64,000 nucleotides of DNA from Sphingobacterium wenxiniae (lineage in GTDB: Bacteria; Bacteroidota; Bacteroidia; Sphingobacteriales; Sphingobacteriaceae). The stretch lies in contig NZ_FOZZ01000002.1 in assembly GCF_900116225.1 (NCBI RefSeq), positions 310,001-374,000 on the forward strand, read 5' to 3'. A program made the position numbers and the translations under genes. Shown here piece by piece: positions 34,781 through 43,353 of this stretch (position 1 is the first letter of the stretch; every line of letters starts with the position of its first letter). The notes under the pieces were generated by a model. The model did not search any database and was not told the DNA's origin. It saw nothing but the letters and a program-made list of their open reading frames with translations.

Positions 34781-36265
34781 ATGTCAAAACAGGTTACATT
34801 AGAGGAAATCCAGAACTTTGAAGGTAAATACCCTAAACAATTATGGTATTTGTTTCTGGTAGAAATGTGGGAACGGTTCTGTTTTTACGGAATGCGTGGT
34901 GTATTGGCCATTTTCATGGTCGATGAACTTTTTCTTTCGGATAAAGAGGCAAACTTGAAATATGGTGCTATTCAAGCATTTGTATATGCATTTACGTTCG
35001 TCGGTGGTATTTTCGCAGATAAAATATTGGGATTCAAACGATCTCTGGTGTTTGGCGGTCTGTTGATGATTGCAGGCAACGGTCTTATTGCAATAGATCC
35101 ACATCAATTTTTCTATTTCGGAATTGCGTTGACGATTATCGGGACAGGTTTCTTTAAGCCGAATGTTTCATCGATGGTAGGCGATCTGTACAAAGAGGGA
35201 GACGCTCGCCGTGATGCTGGTTTTGGTATATTCTATTCCGGGATCAATGTCGGCGCATTATTAGGCGGTGCATTGTGTGTATGGTTAGGGAAAGAGCATT
35301 CTTGGAATCTGGCCTTCCTTGCTGCTTCGATTGTGATGGTTGTCGGTGTTGTAATATTTTTGTTGACCAAAAAGCACTTAGGACCGATAGGTAATAGTCC
35401 AATTGAACATCTTTCTAAATCGACTAAAATTACGCGTGAAGTTATGGTCTATATTGGAGCCTTGATCTGTATTCCTTTAATATTTATCATGGTAAACAAT
35501 ACAGGTTATACGGACATATTCATGTATGTCATCGGGCCATTGGCGCTATTGTATTTCTTCTACCAGTTGGTACGGGAAAAAGATAAAAAAGTGCGTCAGC
35601 AACTTACGGCAGCGTTGGTGCTCATCTTATTTTCAATTTTATTCTTTGCAATTTTTGAACAGGCGGGTGGTTCTTTGGCTTTATTTGCTAATAACAATTT
35701 GCATTCGAACCTCTTGTTTTTCAATATAGATCCCAATGTAGTCAACAATGGTGCAAACTCTTTATTTGTCATTATTTTCAGTCCATTGGTAGGTTTATTG
35801 TGGTTAGCGTTGGCAAAGAAAAAATTAGAACCCAATACAGTTATCAAATTTGGTTTAGGCTTTTTATTGTTAGCTGGAGCATATTACATCTTTTTCAGCA
35901 CACGTTTCTTTGCAGATGAAAGTGGAAAGACATCCTTGGGTATATTTACTTTGGCTTATTTGGCTGTAACGTTAGGTGAGCTTTGTTTGTCACCGATCGG
36001 TTTGTCCATGATTACTAAACTTTCACCAAGGCATTTAGGCGGGATGATGATGGGTTTGTGGTTCTTAGCCAGTGCATACGGACAATATGTTGCCGGATTA
36101 TTAGGTGCAGGTATGTCAGCTCCTGATGAAAAAGCGTCTTTGTGGGATAAATTGATTGCTTACACTGATGGGTATCAGCAATTGGCATTGTATTCATTAG
36201 CCGCAGGTATAATTATTATTTTGCTTTCTCCGGTTATTAAACGCCTGATGAATGGTGTTAATTAA
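34781..36265 (+). CDS. POT-family proton-coupled oligopeptide transporter 3
   Basis: A 494-aa transporter, shorter than the two upstream paralogues because the central cytoplasmic insert is reduced. The ExxER motif is Glu28/Glu31/Arg32 (LVEMWERFCFYGMRG) and the PTR signature is GTGFFKPNVSSMVGDLY. It is more divergent from copies 1 and 2 than these are from each other, as judged by eye, so it is probably an older duplicate with a different peptide preference. Confidence 0.94.
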   Translation: MSKQVTLEEIQNFEGKYPKQLWYLFLVEMWERFCFYGMRGVLAIFMVDELFLSDKEANLKYGAIQAFVYAFTFVGGIFADKILGFKRSLVFGGLLMIAGNGLIAIDPHQFFYFGIALTIIGTGFFKPNVSSMVGDLYKEGDARRDAGFGIFYSGINVGALLGGALCVWLGKEHSWNLAFLAASIVMVVGVVIFLLTKKHLGPIGNSPIEHLSKSTKITREVMVYIGALICIPLIFIMVNNTGYTDIFMYVIGPLALLYFFYQLVREKDKKVRQQLTAALVLILFSILFFAIFEQAGGSLALFANNNLHSNLLFFNIDPNVVNNGANSLFVIIFSPLVGLLWLALAKKKLEPNTVIKFGLGFLLLAGAYYIFFSTRFFADESGKTSLGIFTLAYLAVTLGELCLSPIGLSMITKLSPRHLGGMMMGLWFLASAYGQYVAGLLGAGMSAPDEKASLWDKLIAYTDGYQQLALYSLAAGIIIILLSPVIKRLMNGVN

Positions 36266-36301
36266 TTCGTACCTTTAGAACCGAATTAAAAATAGAAACA
36301 A

Positions 36302-37030
36302 GTGACAGATAGCTTAGTCATTATCCCAACGTATAACGAGAAGGAGAATATTGAAAAAATCATTCGGAAAGTGTTTTCACTTTCCGTTTCCTTTGATATC
36401 CTCATCGTAGACGACGGTTCTCCAGATGGTACTGCTGATATTGTGAAAAGACTTCAACAGGAATTTTCCGATAGATTATTTATGGAGGAACGTGTTGGGA
36501 AGTTGGGGCTTGGTACAGCTTATCTACATGGTTTTAGGTGGGCCTTGAAAAGGACTTATGACTATATCTTCGAGATTGATGCCGATTTCAGCCACAATCC
36601 TGAAGATTTGATACGTTTGCGTGAAGCATGTCTGACAGGCGGCGCAGACATGGCGATAGGGTCTCGCTACGTGCAAGGTGTGAACGTAGTGAACTGGCCA
36701 ATGAGCCGGGTATTGATGTCATACTTTGCTTCCGTTTATGTACGGATGATTATGCGTATCGATATACAGGATGCTACTGCAGGTTTTGCTTGTTTTTCAA
36801 GGAAAGTTTTGGAGAAAATCCCACTAGATGAAATCAGATTTGTAGGATATGCTTTCCAGATAGAGATGAAGTTCAAGACTTTAAAATATGGGTTCAAAGT
36901 TGTCGAAGTGCCTATTATCTTCACTGATCGTACGGAAGGTGAATCGAAGATGAGCACAAAGATATTCCGTGAGGCCTTTTTTGGAGTTATCCAATTGAAA
37001 TTGGAGAGTTTGTTTAAAAAATATCATTAA
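36302..37030 (+). CDS. polyprenol-phosphate mannosyltransferase-like family 2 glycosyltransferase
   Basis: A 242-aa GT2 enzyme. The motifs IPTYNEKENIEKII, VDDGSPDGTADIV, EIDADFSHNPEDL (with the nucleotide-metal DAD) and GSRYVQGVNVVNWPMSR match dolichol-phosphate mannose synthase (DPM1-like). No C-terminal membrane domain is present. The start codon is GTG at 36302; no upstream ATG exists in frame. It probably transfers a sugar from a nucleotide donor to a polyprenyl phosphate for envelope glycan assembly. Confidence 0.88.
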   Translation: MTDSLVIIPTYNEKENIEKIIRKVFSLSVSFDILIVDDGSPDGTADIVKRLQQEFSDRLFMEERVGKLGLGTAYLHGFRWALKRTYDYIFEIDADFSHNPEDLIRLREACLTGGADMAIGSRYVQGVNVVNWPMSRVLMSYFASVYVRMIMRIDIQDATAGFACFSRKVLEKIPLDEIRFVGYAFQIEMKFKTLKYGFKVVEVPIIFTDRTEGESKMSTKIFREAFFGVIQLKLESLFKKYH

Positions 37031-37058
37031 TTACGAAGAAAACAATTAACTTTAACGT

Positions 37059-38081
37059 ATGAACGAATATCTTGATCCGAATCCTGAAAGATTAAATGCT
37101 GTCGACAAAGACATCGAAAGAGCGTTGCGTCCACAGGCTTTTGAGGATTTCACCGGTCAAGAGAAAATCCTCGAAAACTTATCCATATTTGTTAAGGCGG
37201 CTAAATTGCGTGGAGAGGCATTGGATCACGTTTTACTGCATGGCCCTCCAGGTTTGGGAAAAACGACGTTATCCCATATCATTGCCAATGAAATGGGCGT
37301 AAATATCAAAATTACTTCTGGACCTGTATTAGATAAACCCGGAGACTTAGCAGGCTTATTGACGAACTTGGAAGAGGGCGATGTACTGTTTATAGACGAA
37401 ATACACCGTTTAAGTCCATTGGTAGAAGAATACTTGTATTCGGCCATGGAAGATTTCAAAATAGACATCATGTTGGAGACAGGACCAAATGCCCGCTCCG
37501 TACAGATCAGTTTGAATCCATTCACTTTAATTGGTGCGACCACACGCTCTGGGCTATTAACGGCTCCATTACGTGCACGCTTCGGTATTAACTCAAGACT
37601 TCAATATTATGATGCTAAACTTTTGACAACTATTGTTTTAAGATCGGCTCATATTCTAAATACACCCATTACCGACGAAGGTGCTTATGAAATAGCACGA
37701 AGAAGTCGGGGGACACCACGTATTGCGAATGCTTTGTTACGTAGAACCCGCGACTTTGCACAAATCAAAGGAAATGGCTCTGTGGATAAAGCGATTGCAC
37801 AATATGCTTTAAATGCGCTTAATGTGGACGAAAATGGTCTTGATGAGATGGATAACCGTATTCTGTTGACCATTATCGATAAGTTTAAAGGTGGTCCTGT
37901 AGGTGTAAAAACCATTGCAACAGCTGTCGGTGAGGATGAAGGAACAATAGAAGAGGTTTATGAACCTTTCTTGATTCAGGAGGGCTATCTGATGCGAACT
38001 TCAAGAGGGCGGGAATGTACAGAAATGGCATTCAGACATTTGGGGAAAATCAATTATAATAAAGGGAATACCTTGTTTTAG
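37059..38081 (+). CDS. ruvB: Holliday junction branch-migration ATPase RuvB
   Basis: A 340-aa hexameric AAA+ motor that drives branch migration with RuvA. It has Walker [13 protein letters not shown], Walker [10 protein letters not shown], sensor 1 and arginine-finger region [18 protein letters not shown] and a C-terminal winged helix ([20 protein letters not shown]). Length is as usual for the family. It starts 28 bases after the glycosyltransferase gene. TAACTTTA, one base off the -7 consensus, lies 4 bases before the ATG. Confidence 0.97.
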   Translation: MNEYLDPNPERLNAVDKDIERALRPQAFEDFTGQEKILENLSIFVKAAKLRGEALDHVLLHGPPGLGKTTLSHIIANEMGVNIKITSGPVLDKPGDLAGLLTNLEEGDVLFIDEIHRLSPLVEEYLYSAMEDFKIDIMLETGPNARSVQISLNPFTLIGATTRSGLLTAPLRARFGINSRLQYYDAKLLTTIVLRSAHILNTPITDEGAYEIARRSRGTPRIANALLRRTRDFAQIKGNGSVDKAIAQYALNALNVDENGLDEMDNRILLTIIDKFKGGPVGVKTIATAVGEDEGTIEEVYEPFLIQEGYLMRTSRGRECTEMAFRHLGKINYNKGNTLF

Positions 38082-38144
38082 AGATATATAAGTCGTAAGA
38101 TTAAAGACAAATAAATCTCCTTTGGGGATTTAGGAGACAAGAAA

Positions 38145-39026
38145 ATGAAATTACACATGACACTGAATGGATTAGCATTTATTTTAATGACGATTCCTGT
38201 ATTTTCTTATGGACAGTTAAAATGTCCGCCGATAGATCAATCTGGACAAGGTTTGCAAAAGTTTGACGTTACTGCCGGCGTGGGACCGACATTATTGTAC
38301 GGCGACATCAATCACCGTAGCAATATCGGTTATGGGGCGTTTTTGAAGGCAGATTATAAACTTTATAAAGGTATATATGTTGGTCTGGAAGGACAAGTCG
38401 GAAAATTGAAGGCTAAAGGCAATCAGAGCATTGATGCACGAGATTGGGATCCGCGCTATGTGGACAATAGCTATTATGCAGGATTGGTAAACGCAACTGT
38501 TTATCCGTACCGTTTTTTTATCAATGAGCGGGAATTACTACGAAAAGGATTCTTTGAGCGTAATATCCTCTATGGTTTCCATGTGGGTATAGGAGCTGGT
38601 CTAATATTTAATACCTATAAAGATGTCAATCGTCAATTTGAGGGGTATGAAGATGCGGATGGCAATATAATCAACATACATGAAGGTCTTATATATGGAT
38701 CGCATGATTTAGTCTATCCAGTGGATGCTGCAGGGAATCCCATTGCCGATGCCTCTCCAAGTCCTCGTTGGCATAAAAATGTACGGAATACCCTATTACC
38801 AAGTGTATTTGCAGGATTATCCATTCCTTTGAATAAGTATACGACACATACGGGCCGCTATTTCAGCGCTGTCGTAACGACACAATTCAATTTTTCCAAT
38901 GCGGATGATCTGGATGGATATGATCCTGTTATTATCAATGATGCGAATCCTCAAGGACGAAGAGCAACTGGGGCGAAAAATGATATGTATAATTTTACGG
39001 CAGTGGGTCTACGTTATACATTTTAA
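38145..39026 (+). CDS. probable outer-membrane beta-barrel protein
   Basis: A 293-aa protein with a signal peptide (LAFILMTIPVFSYGQ). An alternative start at 38157 would only shorten the leader. The mature part has alternating strands with glycine and aromatic residues (FDVTAGVGPTLLYGDINHRS; YGAFLKADYKLYKGIYVGLE; LYGFHVGIGAGLIFNTY) and ends in a terminal aromatic strand (FTAVGLRYTF), the usual outer-membrane assembly signal. No specific family is recognised. Confidence 0.75.
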   Translation: MKLHMTLNGLAFILMTIPVFSYGQLKCPPIDQSGQGLQKFDVTAGVGPTLLYGDINHRSNIGYGAFLKADYKLYKGIYVGLEGQVGKLKAKGNQSIDARDWDPRYVDNSYYAGLVNATVYPYRFFINERELLRKGFFERNILYGFHVGIGAGLIFNTYKDVNRQFEGYEDADGNIINIHEGLIYGSHDLVYPVDAAGNPIADASPSPRWHKNVRNTLLPSVFAGLSIPLNKYTTHTGRYFSAVVTTQFNFSNADDLDGYDPVIINDANPQGRRATGAKNDMYNFTAVGLRYTF

Positions 39027-39089
39027 AATAAAGCTTACAGCAATAAGCGTATAAATAATATAATACAACAGATGCTTATGGTTTATAGC

Positions 39090-39638
39090 TTAAAGCACAA
39101 CCTTTAAAATACGTTTGGCACGGCTGTTTAGAGCAGGTGTTGGATTTTTTAATAAATGATTTATCTGAGCGACAAGTTCTTCCTTTATCCAAGGATGTTT
39201 GTCGCTCAGATTGTTTAATATGTCCAAACAGTTTACCACAATAGCTACAGGGCAAGCATCTGTTATCAGCCATTGGAAAACATTTTCAATAATGGCAATT
39301 TCTTGTTCTTCCGTATGCGCTATAGGGGTATGTTTCCCCGTTGTCAGCATCAATATCTTGGTAAAACTCCGCTGGCAACTCCAATTCTGTTGTTCCGGTA
39401 ACTTCTCAATGAATGTTGGATAGATTTCGGTTAATAACGTAGGTTCTTTCAAGATAATATGTTCCAATAACCAGGCTGCGCGAAAAGCAATCTGTTTATC
39501 GTTGTGATAGCTATATTGGAGCAAGTCCACCATATCTATTTGATATTGCTGTGCAAGCTGTATATCAAATGTGGCTGTAGGATGGTTTCGTATATCCGTT
39601 TTTAAGAACTTTAAAATCGTTTTCTCCCTATTCTCCAT
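39090..39638 (-). CDS. small all-helical protein overlapping the RecD-like helicase gene
   Basis: I take the start at ATG 39638 (MENREKTILKFLKTD), which gives 182 aa and overlaps the helicase stop by 11 bases; the longer frame extends further into the helicase gene. The protein is predicted entirely alpha-helical, with HEAT-like helix pairs (IAFRAAWLLEHIILKEPTLL; AIVVNCLDILNNLSDKHPWI). I know no function. Its translational overlap suggests that it works with the helicase or simply shares its expression. Confidence 0.7.
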   Translation of the reverse strand: MENREKTILKFLKTDIRNHPTATFDIQLAQQYQIDMVDLLQYSYHNDKQIAFRAAWLLEHIILKEPTLLTEIYPTFIEKLPEQQNWSCQRSFTKILMLTTGKHTPIAHTEEQEIAIIENVFQWLITDACPVAIVVNCLDILNNLSDKHPWIKEELVAQINHLLKNPTPALNSRAKRILKVVL

Positions 39639-41049
39639 AAAACTTGGGGTTGAAGTTAACCAAAAACAACTGTTGCGTGGCACGGGTAATCGCTGTGTAC
39701 AACCAGCGTAGGAACTCTGTATTGAGCATTTCGTCGTTCAGATAGCCTTGATCGACAAATACGCAGGGCCATTGTCCACCTTGGGCTTTATGACAGGTTA
39801 TGGCATAAGCAAACTTTATCTGTAATGCATTGTAGTAAGGATCTTTTTTGATCGCTTCCAAGCGATCTTTCTTTGTGGGTATATCTGCATAGTCCTGCGC
39901 AATGGATTCGTAGAGCTGTTGCTGTTGTTCATAGGGCAGGTTAGGAGCATCGACATAGATACTATCCAATAGTACACGGCACATAATGGGATCGAGCTCA
40001 TCATCATCAAGAAACTCTAAAGCAATATCTGCAAAACGGAAACCATGTTGTTCGTGCATATTGGTCACTTTCCTAACCTTGGCCATATCGCCGTTTGCAA
40101 TAAAACCTGTATTCTTTTCATCATGTTGCTGCAGCCAATAATAATTGTTTCGCACAACCATAATCAAATCTCCACCTGTTATTTCTTCTTCTCGAAATAA
40201 AATCTGATGCCGTATATGCTTATTGTACAGGTTGGCAGAGCGGTTAGATCGGCAGATCACCATGCTGTTTTCGATATCGAAATGGTCATAACTGTAATGC
40301 AGACCTTCGATAAGCCGATCACCATTCATTCGAAAAATATCTTTAAAGCCTTTGGTCTGTAATTCCGGGAAGGCTAACCCTTCCTGATGGTTGATCTGAA
40401 TGTTATTCCGTATTTTGGTTGCATTATACAGAATCCCCGAAGTTTGTTGCTGTCGCACGACCTCTCTAAGTTCATAATGCGAGGTTTGTAGGTGATAATT
40501 ACCCTGAATATAATCCGCGTCCAAAGCCGGGCTTTCCAACATACCAACAGGGGGGAGCTGTGCAGTATCGCCGACAAACATCAGACAACACTTATCGCCG
40601 GAGCGAACATAGCGAATCAGGTCATCTAATAAACTTTTGGAAAAAAACTGTATACCTTCATCGGCAATCATCGAGGCTTCATCGATGATGAAGAGTGTGT
40701 TTTCATGGAGATTTTCTGCTAATACAAAATCCAGTTCAACGGTTGAAGCCGATTTTTTACGGTATATCTTCTTATGGATGGTATATGCTTTTTTGCCGGA
40801 ATAATGGCTCATTACCTTCGCAGCACGCCCTGTAGGCGCCAACAGCACTGCTTGTTTCTGTATGCGAGGCAAGATACTGACTAATGCACTGATAATGGTG
40901 GTCTTACCAGTACCTGCATATCCTTTGAGAATAAAACATGAAGAAGGGTGAAATGCGCTAAGAAATTGGTCCAACAGCGTAAAAGCTTCAACTTGTTGTT
41001 GTGTGGGTTTCCATGTAAAACGCTGTTCCAGCAGGTTTTGAATATGCAT
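39628..41049 (-). CDS. RecD-like ATP-dependent DNA helicase (SF1B)
   Basis: The start at ATG 41049 gives 473 aa. It has Walker A GYAGTGKTT (residues 43-51), Walker B LFIIDEASMI, the motif-III-like VGDTAQLPPVGM, and a C-terminal UvrD-like half with AITCHKAQGGQWPCVFVD and YTAITRATQQLFLV. This is the compact single-protein RecD/Dda-like helicase type, lacking the N-terminal RecD2 extension. It unwinds DNA 5' to 3' in relatives. TAACTTTG lies 3 bases before the ATG, with ATTG 20 bases further upstream, so the mRNA may be nearly leaderless. Confidence 0.9.
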   Translation of the reverse strand: MHIQNLLEQRFTWKPTQQQVEAFTLLDQFLSAFHPSSCFILKGYAGTGKTTIISALVSILPRIQKQAVLLAPTGRAAKVMSHYSGKKAYTIHKKIYRKKSASTVELDFVLAENLHENTLFIIDEASMIADEGIQFFSKSLLDDLIRYVRSGDKCCLMFVGDTAQLPPVGMLESPALDADYIQGNYHLQTSHYELREVVRQQQTSGILYNATKIRNNIQINHQEGLAFPELQTKGFKDIFRMNGDRLIEGLHYSYDHFDIENSMVICRSNRSANLYNKHIRHQILFREEEITGGDLIMVVRNNYYWLQQHDEKNTGFIANGDMAKVRKVTNMHEQHGFRFADIALEFLDDDELDPIMCRVLLDSIYVDAPNLPYEQQQQLYESIAQDYADIPTKKDRLEAIKKDPYYNALQIKFAYAITCHKAQGGQWPCVFVDQGYLNDEMLNTEFLRWLYTAITRATQQLFLVNFNPKFYGE

Positions 41050-41052
41050 AAC

Positions 41053-41101
41053 CAAAGTTAGGGGAAAAGGTTGGTCATTTCAATTGTAAAAGTTAATTTT
41101 G
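41053..41101. promoter_or_regulatory. divergent overlapping promoters
   Basis: Minus strand: TAACTTTG (41060-41053) with ATTG (41084-41081) 20 bases upstream, directing the RecD-like gene. Plus strand: GTTG (41070-41073), 20 bases, TAATTTTG (41094-41101), directing the DUF3822-rsmD-coaD run. Both resemble TTTG-N19/20-TAnnTTTG, and the two elements interleave. Confidence 0.5.
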
Positions 41102-41140
41102 TTAGGAATAAGAATTGCCTCTGTGCATCAAGAACAGTAC

Positions 41141-41935
41141 ATGAAATATACATCAGCAAATTTTCAAATCCATTACCTATCGAGCTACACCTTGTTGGTC
41201 AAGACGGATTTTATCCATGACACTTTGATCGTGCTGGATAAAGAACGTGAAATACAGGTATTCCACATATATCCATCCAATGAACCGGATGGCGATGCTA
41301 TGAAGTTATTGGGTTTGCCTTTTCAAAATGTATATGTCATGCTTCCTTCGCAAAGTACAGTATTCATTCCTGGAGAGGTTTTTCGAGCGGAAGAGTTGGA
41401 TACTTATCAAGCTTTTTTGTTGGATGAAAACAAGAATAGGACAGAAATACATACTTTAGATAACATGAATATAACAGCTTGTTATCAGTATGATATGCTA
41501 TTGCATAATCGCTGGAAGAATATTTTTCCCAATGCTGTTTTCTTTACGCCTTTTCAAGCGGTTTTAGGCCAGATACAAACACATGTTCCACTGCAAGGCA
41601 CAGTTTTAGGCGTGCATTTCACAGATGTGCAAATGGATATTTACGCTTTTGTGAATGGACAATTCAAAGCTTATCAATCTTTTGAAATATCCAACAGTAA
41701 TGATTTGAACTATTTTGTGCTTACCTTTTGTCAAGCTTTTTACATATCCTTGCCGGTACAAAAAATTGTTGTTTCGGGAATAGAATTGGAGCATACGTAC
41801 GCGTTGAGTTTAAAGCAATTTACAAAACAGATAACGCTTATTTCTGAACTAGCCTATTGGAAAGTGGATGATGGGGAAGTGGGAAGGTCTTTGACGGAGT
41901 ATCAAGGGACATTGGATTTTGTACTATGCGTATAA
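41141..41935 (+). CDS. DUF3822 family protein
   Basis: A 264-aa cytoplasmic protein. The start at ATG 41141 (MKYTSANFQIHYL) fits the promoter 40 bases upstream; the longer TTG frame would begin inside the -7 element. The family is found in Bacteroidota next to rsmD and coaD, as here, and has an actin/ASKHA-like feel in its two repeated halves; its function is unknown. Its 3' end overlaps rsmD by 10 bases, so the genes are translationally coupled. Confidence 0.75.
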   Translation: MKYTSANFQIHYLSSYTLLVKTDFIHDTLIVLDKEREIQVFHIYPSNEPDGDAMKLLGLPFQNVYVMLPSQSTVFIPGEVFRAEELDTYQAFLLDENKNRTEIHTLDNMNITACYQYDMLLHNRWKNIFPNAVFFTPFQAVLGQIQTHVPLQGTVLGVHFTDVQMDIYAFVNGQFKAYQSFEISNSNDLNYFVLTFCQAFYISLPVQKIVVSGIELEHTYALSLKQFTKQITLISELAYWKVDDGEVGRSLTEYQGTLDFVLCV

Positions 41936-42465
41936 TAGGAGGTAAGTTTGGAGGATTGCGGCTGAACCCTCCTGCTAATCTACCCGTTCGGCCTACGACG
42001 GATATTGCTAAAGAAGCTTTATTCAATATTTTGGACAATCGTATTGAGTTCGAAGGGGCGGTGTGTTTGGATCTGTTTGCCGGAACGGGAAATATCAGTT
42101 TTGAATTAGTTTCGCGGGGCGTGCAACAGGTCGATGCCATTGATATTCATTTCAAATGCCTGAGCTATATCAATGAGACGGCAAAAAAATTAGCCATAGC
42201 CGAAATCAGGACGCGAAAAGCTGATGTTTTGAAGTTTATTCCTTCGGCAAAGGGAACATACGATTTTATCTTTGCCGATCCGCCTTATGATCTTGGTTCC
42301 CTTCCTCAGTTGGGAAACAGTATTTTGGAAAAGGGTTTGTTAAAACCTGGTGGAGTGATGGTGATTGAACACCCGTCTATGCGAAAAATGAATGATTCAC
42401 CTTATTTGGTTGAAACAAGGAAATATGGATATTCCTCTTTTAGCTTTTATGAATTGGAAAAATAG
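41926..42465 (+). CDS. rsmD: 16S rRNA (guanine(966)-N(2))-methyltransferase
   Basis: A 179-aa SAM-dependent enzyme that methylates G966 of 16S rRNA. It has the N-terminal MRIIGGKFGGLRL, the LPVRPTTDIAKEALFNIL stretch, SAM-binding motif I DLFAGTGNISFELVSRG and catalytic motif IV FADPPYDL. The length and motif order are normal. It overlaps the DUF3822 gene and lies 26 bases before coaD, an arrangement conserved in the phylum. Confidence 0.95.
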   Translation: MRIIGGKFGGLRLNPPANLPVRPTTDIAKEALFNILDNRIEFEGAVCLDLFAGTGNISFELVSRGVQQVDAIDIHFKCLSYINETAKKLAIAEIRTRKADVLKFIPSAKGTYDFIFADPPYDLGSLPQLGNSILEKGLLKPGGVMVIEHPSMRKMNDSPYLVETRKYGYSSFSFYELEK

Positions 42466-42491
42466 TAATGGAGGTGTTATATTTTTAAAAT

Positions 42492-42959
42492 ATGAAAACA
42501 GCGGTATTTGCAGGTTCTTTTGACCCTTTTACATTTGCACATCAGGATTTGGTTGACAGAGGCTTATTGCTTTTTGACAAGATTATCATTGCTATCGGGG
42601 TCAATAGTACAAAGAAGGGATTGATGAGCTTTGAGCAGCGTGTCAACGCTATCAAAGAACTTTATATAGGAAAAGAAAACGTTGATATACAGCAGTTTAC
42701 TGGGCTAACGGTAGACTTCTGTCGTACTGTAAATGCGTTATATATATTGCGTGGACTGCGAAATACCAAGGATTTTGAGTTCGAAAATGCCATTGCACAG
42801 AATAACTTGTTGTTGGCACCGGAGATAGAAACGTATTTTCTGATGGCTCGCTCCGGACAGGGACATATTTCTTCGACAATAGTCCGTGATATTCTAAGTC
42901 ACAAAGGGGATGTGTCAACGTTAGTTCCGCAAGAGGTATTGAAATATATTGATAAGTAA
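42492..42959 (+). CDS. coaD: phosphopantetheine adenylyltransferase
   Basis: A 155-aa nucleotidyltransferase catalysing the penultimate step of coenzyme A synthesis. The N-terminal GSFDPFTFAHQDLV contains the T/HxGH-type site with His17; the usual Gly before His is Ala here. LYILRGLRNTKDFEFENAIA and GQGHISSTIVRDI match the ATP-binding and C-terminal motifs. It is the third gene of the DUF3822-rsmD-coaD run. Confidence 0.95.
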   Translation: MKTAVFAGSFDPFTFAHQDLVDRGLLLFDKIIIAIGVNSTKKGLMSFEQRVNAIKELYIGKENVDIQQFTGLTVDFCRTVNALYILRGLRNTKDFEFENAIAQNNLLLAPEIETYFLMARSGQGHISSTIVRDILSHKGDVSTLVPQEVLKYIDK

Positions 42960-42984
42960 TACCTAATCAATCACACTATAGATA

Positions 42985-43344
42985 ATGGAAATCAAGAATC
43001 ACCAGAAAAATAGTATTGAAATAGCAGAGATTATCACCGATAGAATTGTCATTCAAAATGCAGAAGATGCTTTGGACCTATTGGGTAACGTATACTATCA
43101 GGGATATGATAAAATGATTATCCATGAAAAAAATATAAGTCCCGATTTCTTCGATTTGAAAAACAAAATGGCGGGAGAAATTCTCCAAAAATTCTCAAAT
43201 TATCGTGTTTCCCTTGCTATTGTAGGTGATTTCCTATCACTTAGCAGCAAAAGCCTAAACGATTTTATATATGAAAGTAATAAAGGGCGACATGTCAACT
43301 TCGTTGCCTCTATTGATGAGGCAATCATCACTTTAAGTCGATAA
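42985..43344 (+). CDS. DUF4180 family protein
   Basis: This 119-aa protein consists of the DUF4180 domain only (AEDALDLLGNVYYQGYDKMI; KNKMAGEILQKFSNYRVSLA; SKSLNDFIYESNKGRHVNFV). The family is widespread and uncharacterised and is sometimes linked to regulatory genes. It lies 25 bases after coaD and may be the last gene of the run. It is convergent with the helicase gene, with only 9 bases between the stops. Confidence 0.85.
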   Translation: MEIKNHQKNSIEIAEIITDRIVIQNAEDALDLLGNVYYQGYDKMIIHEKNISPDFFDLKNKMAGEILQKFSNYRVSLAIVGDFLSLSSKSLNDFIYESNKGRHVNFVASIDEAIITLSR

Positions 43345-43353
43345 GCTCATCCA

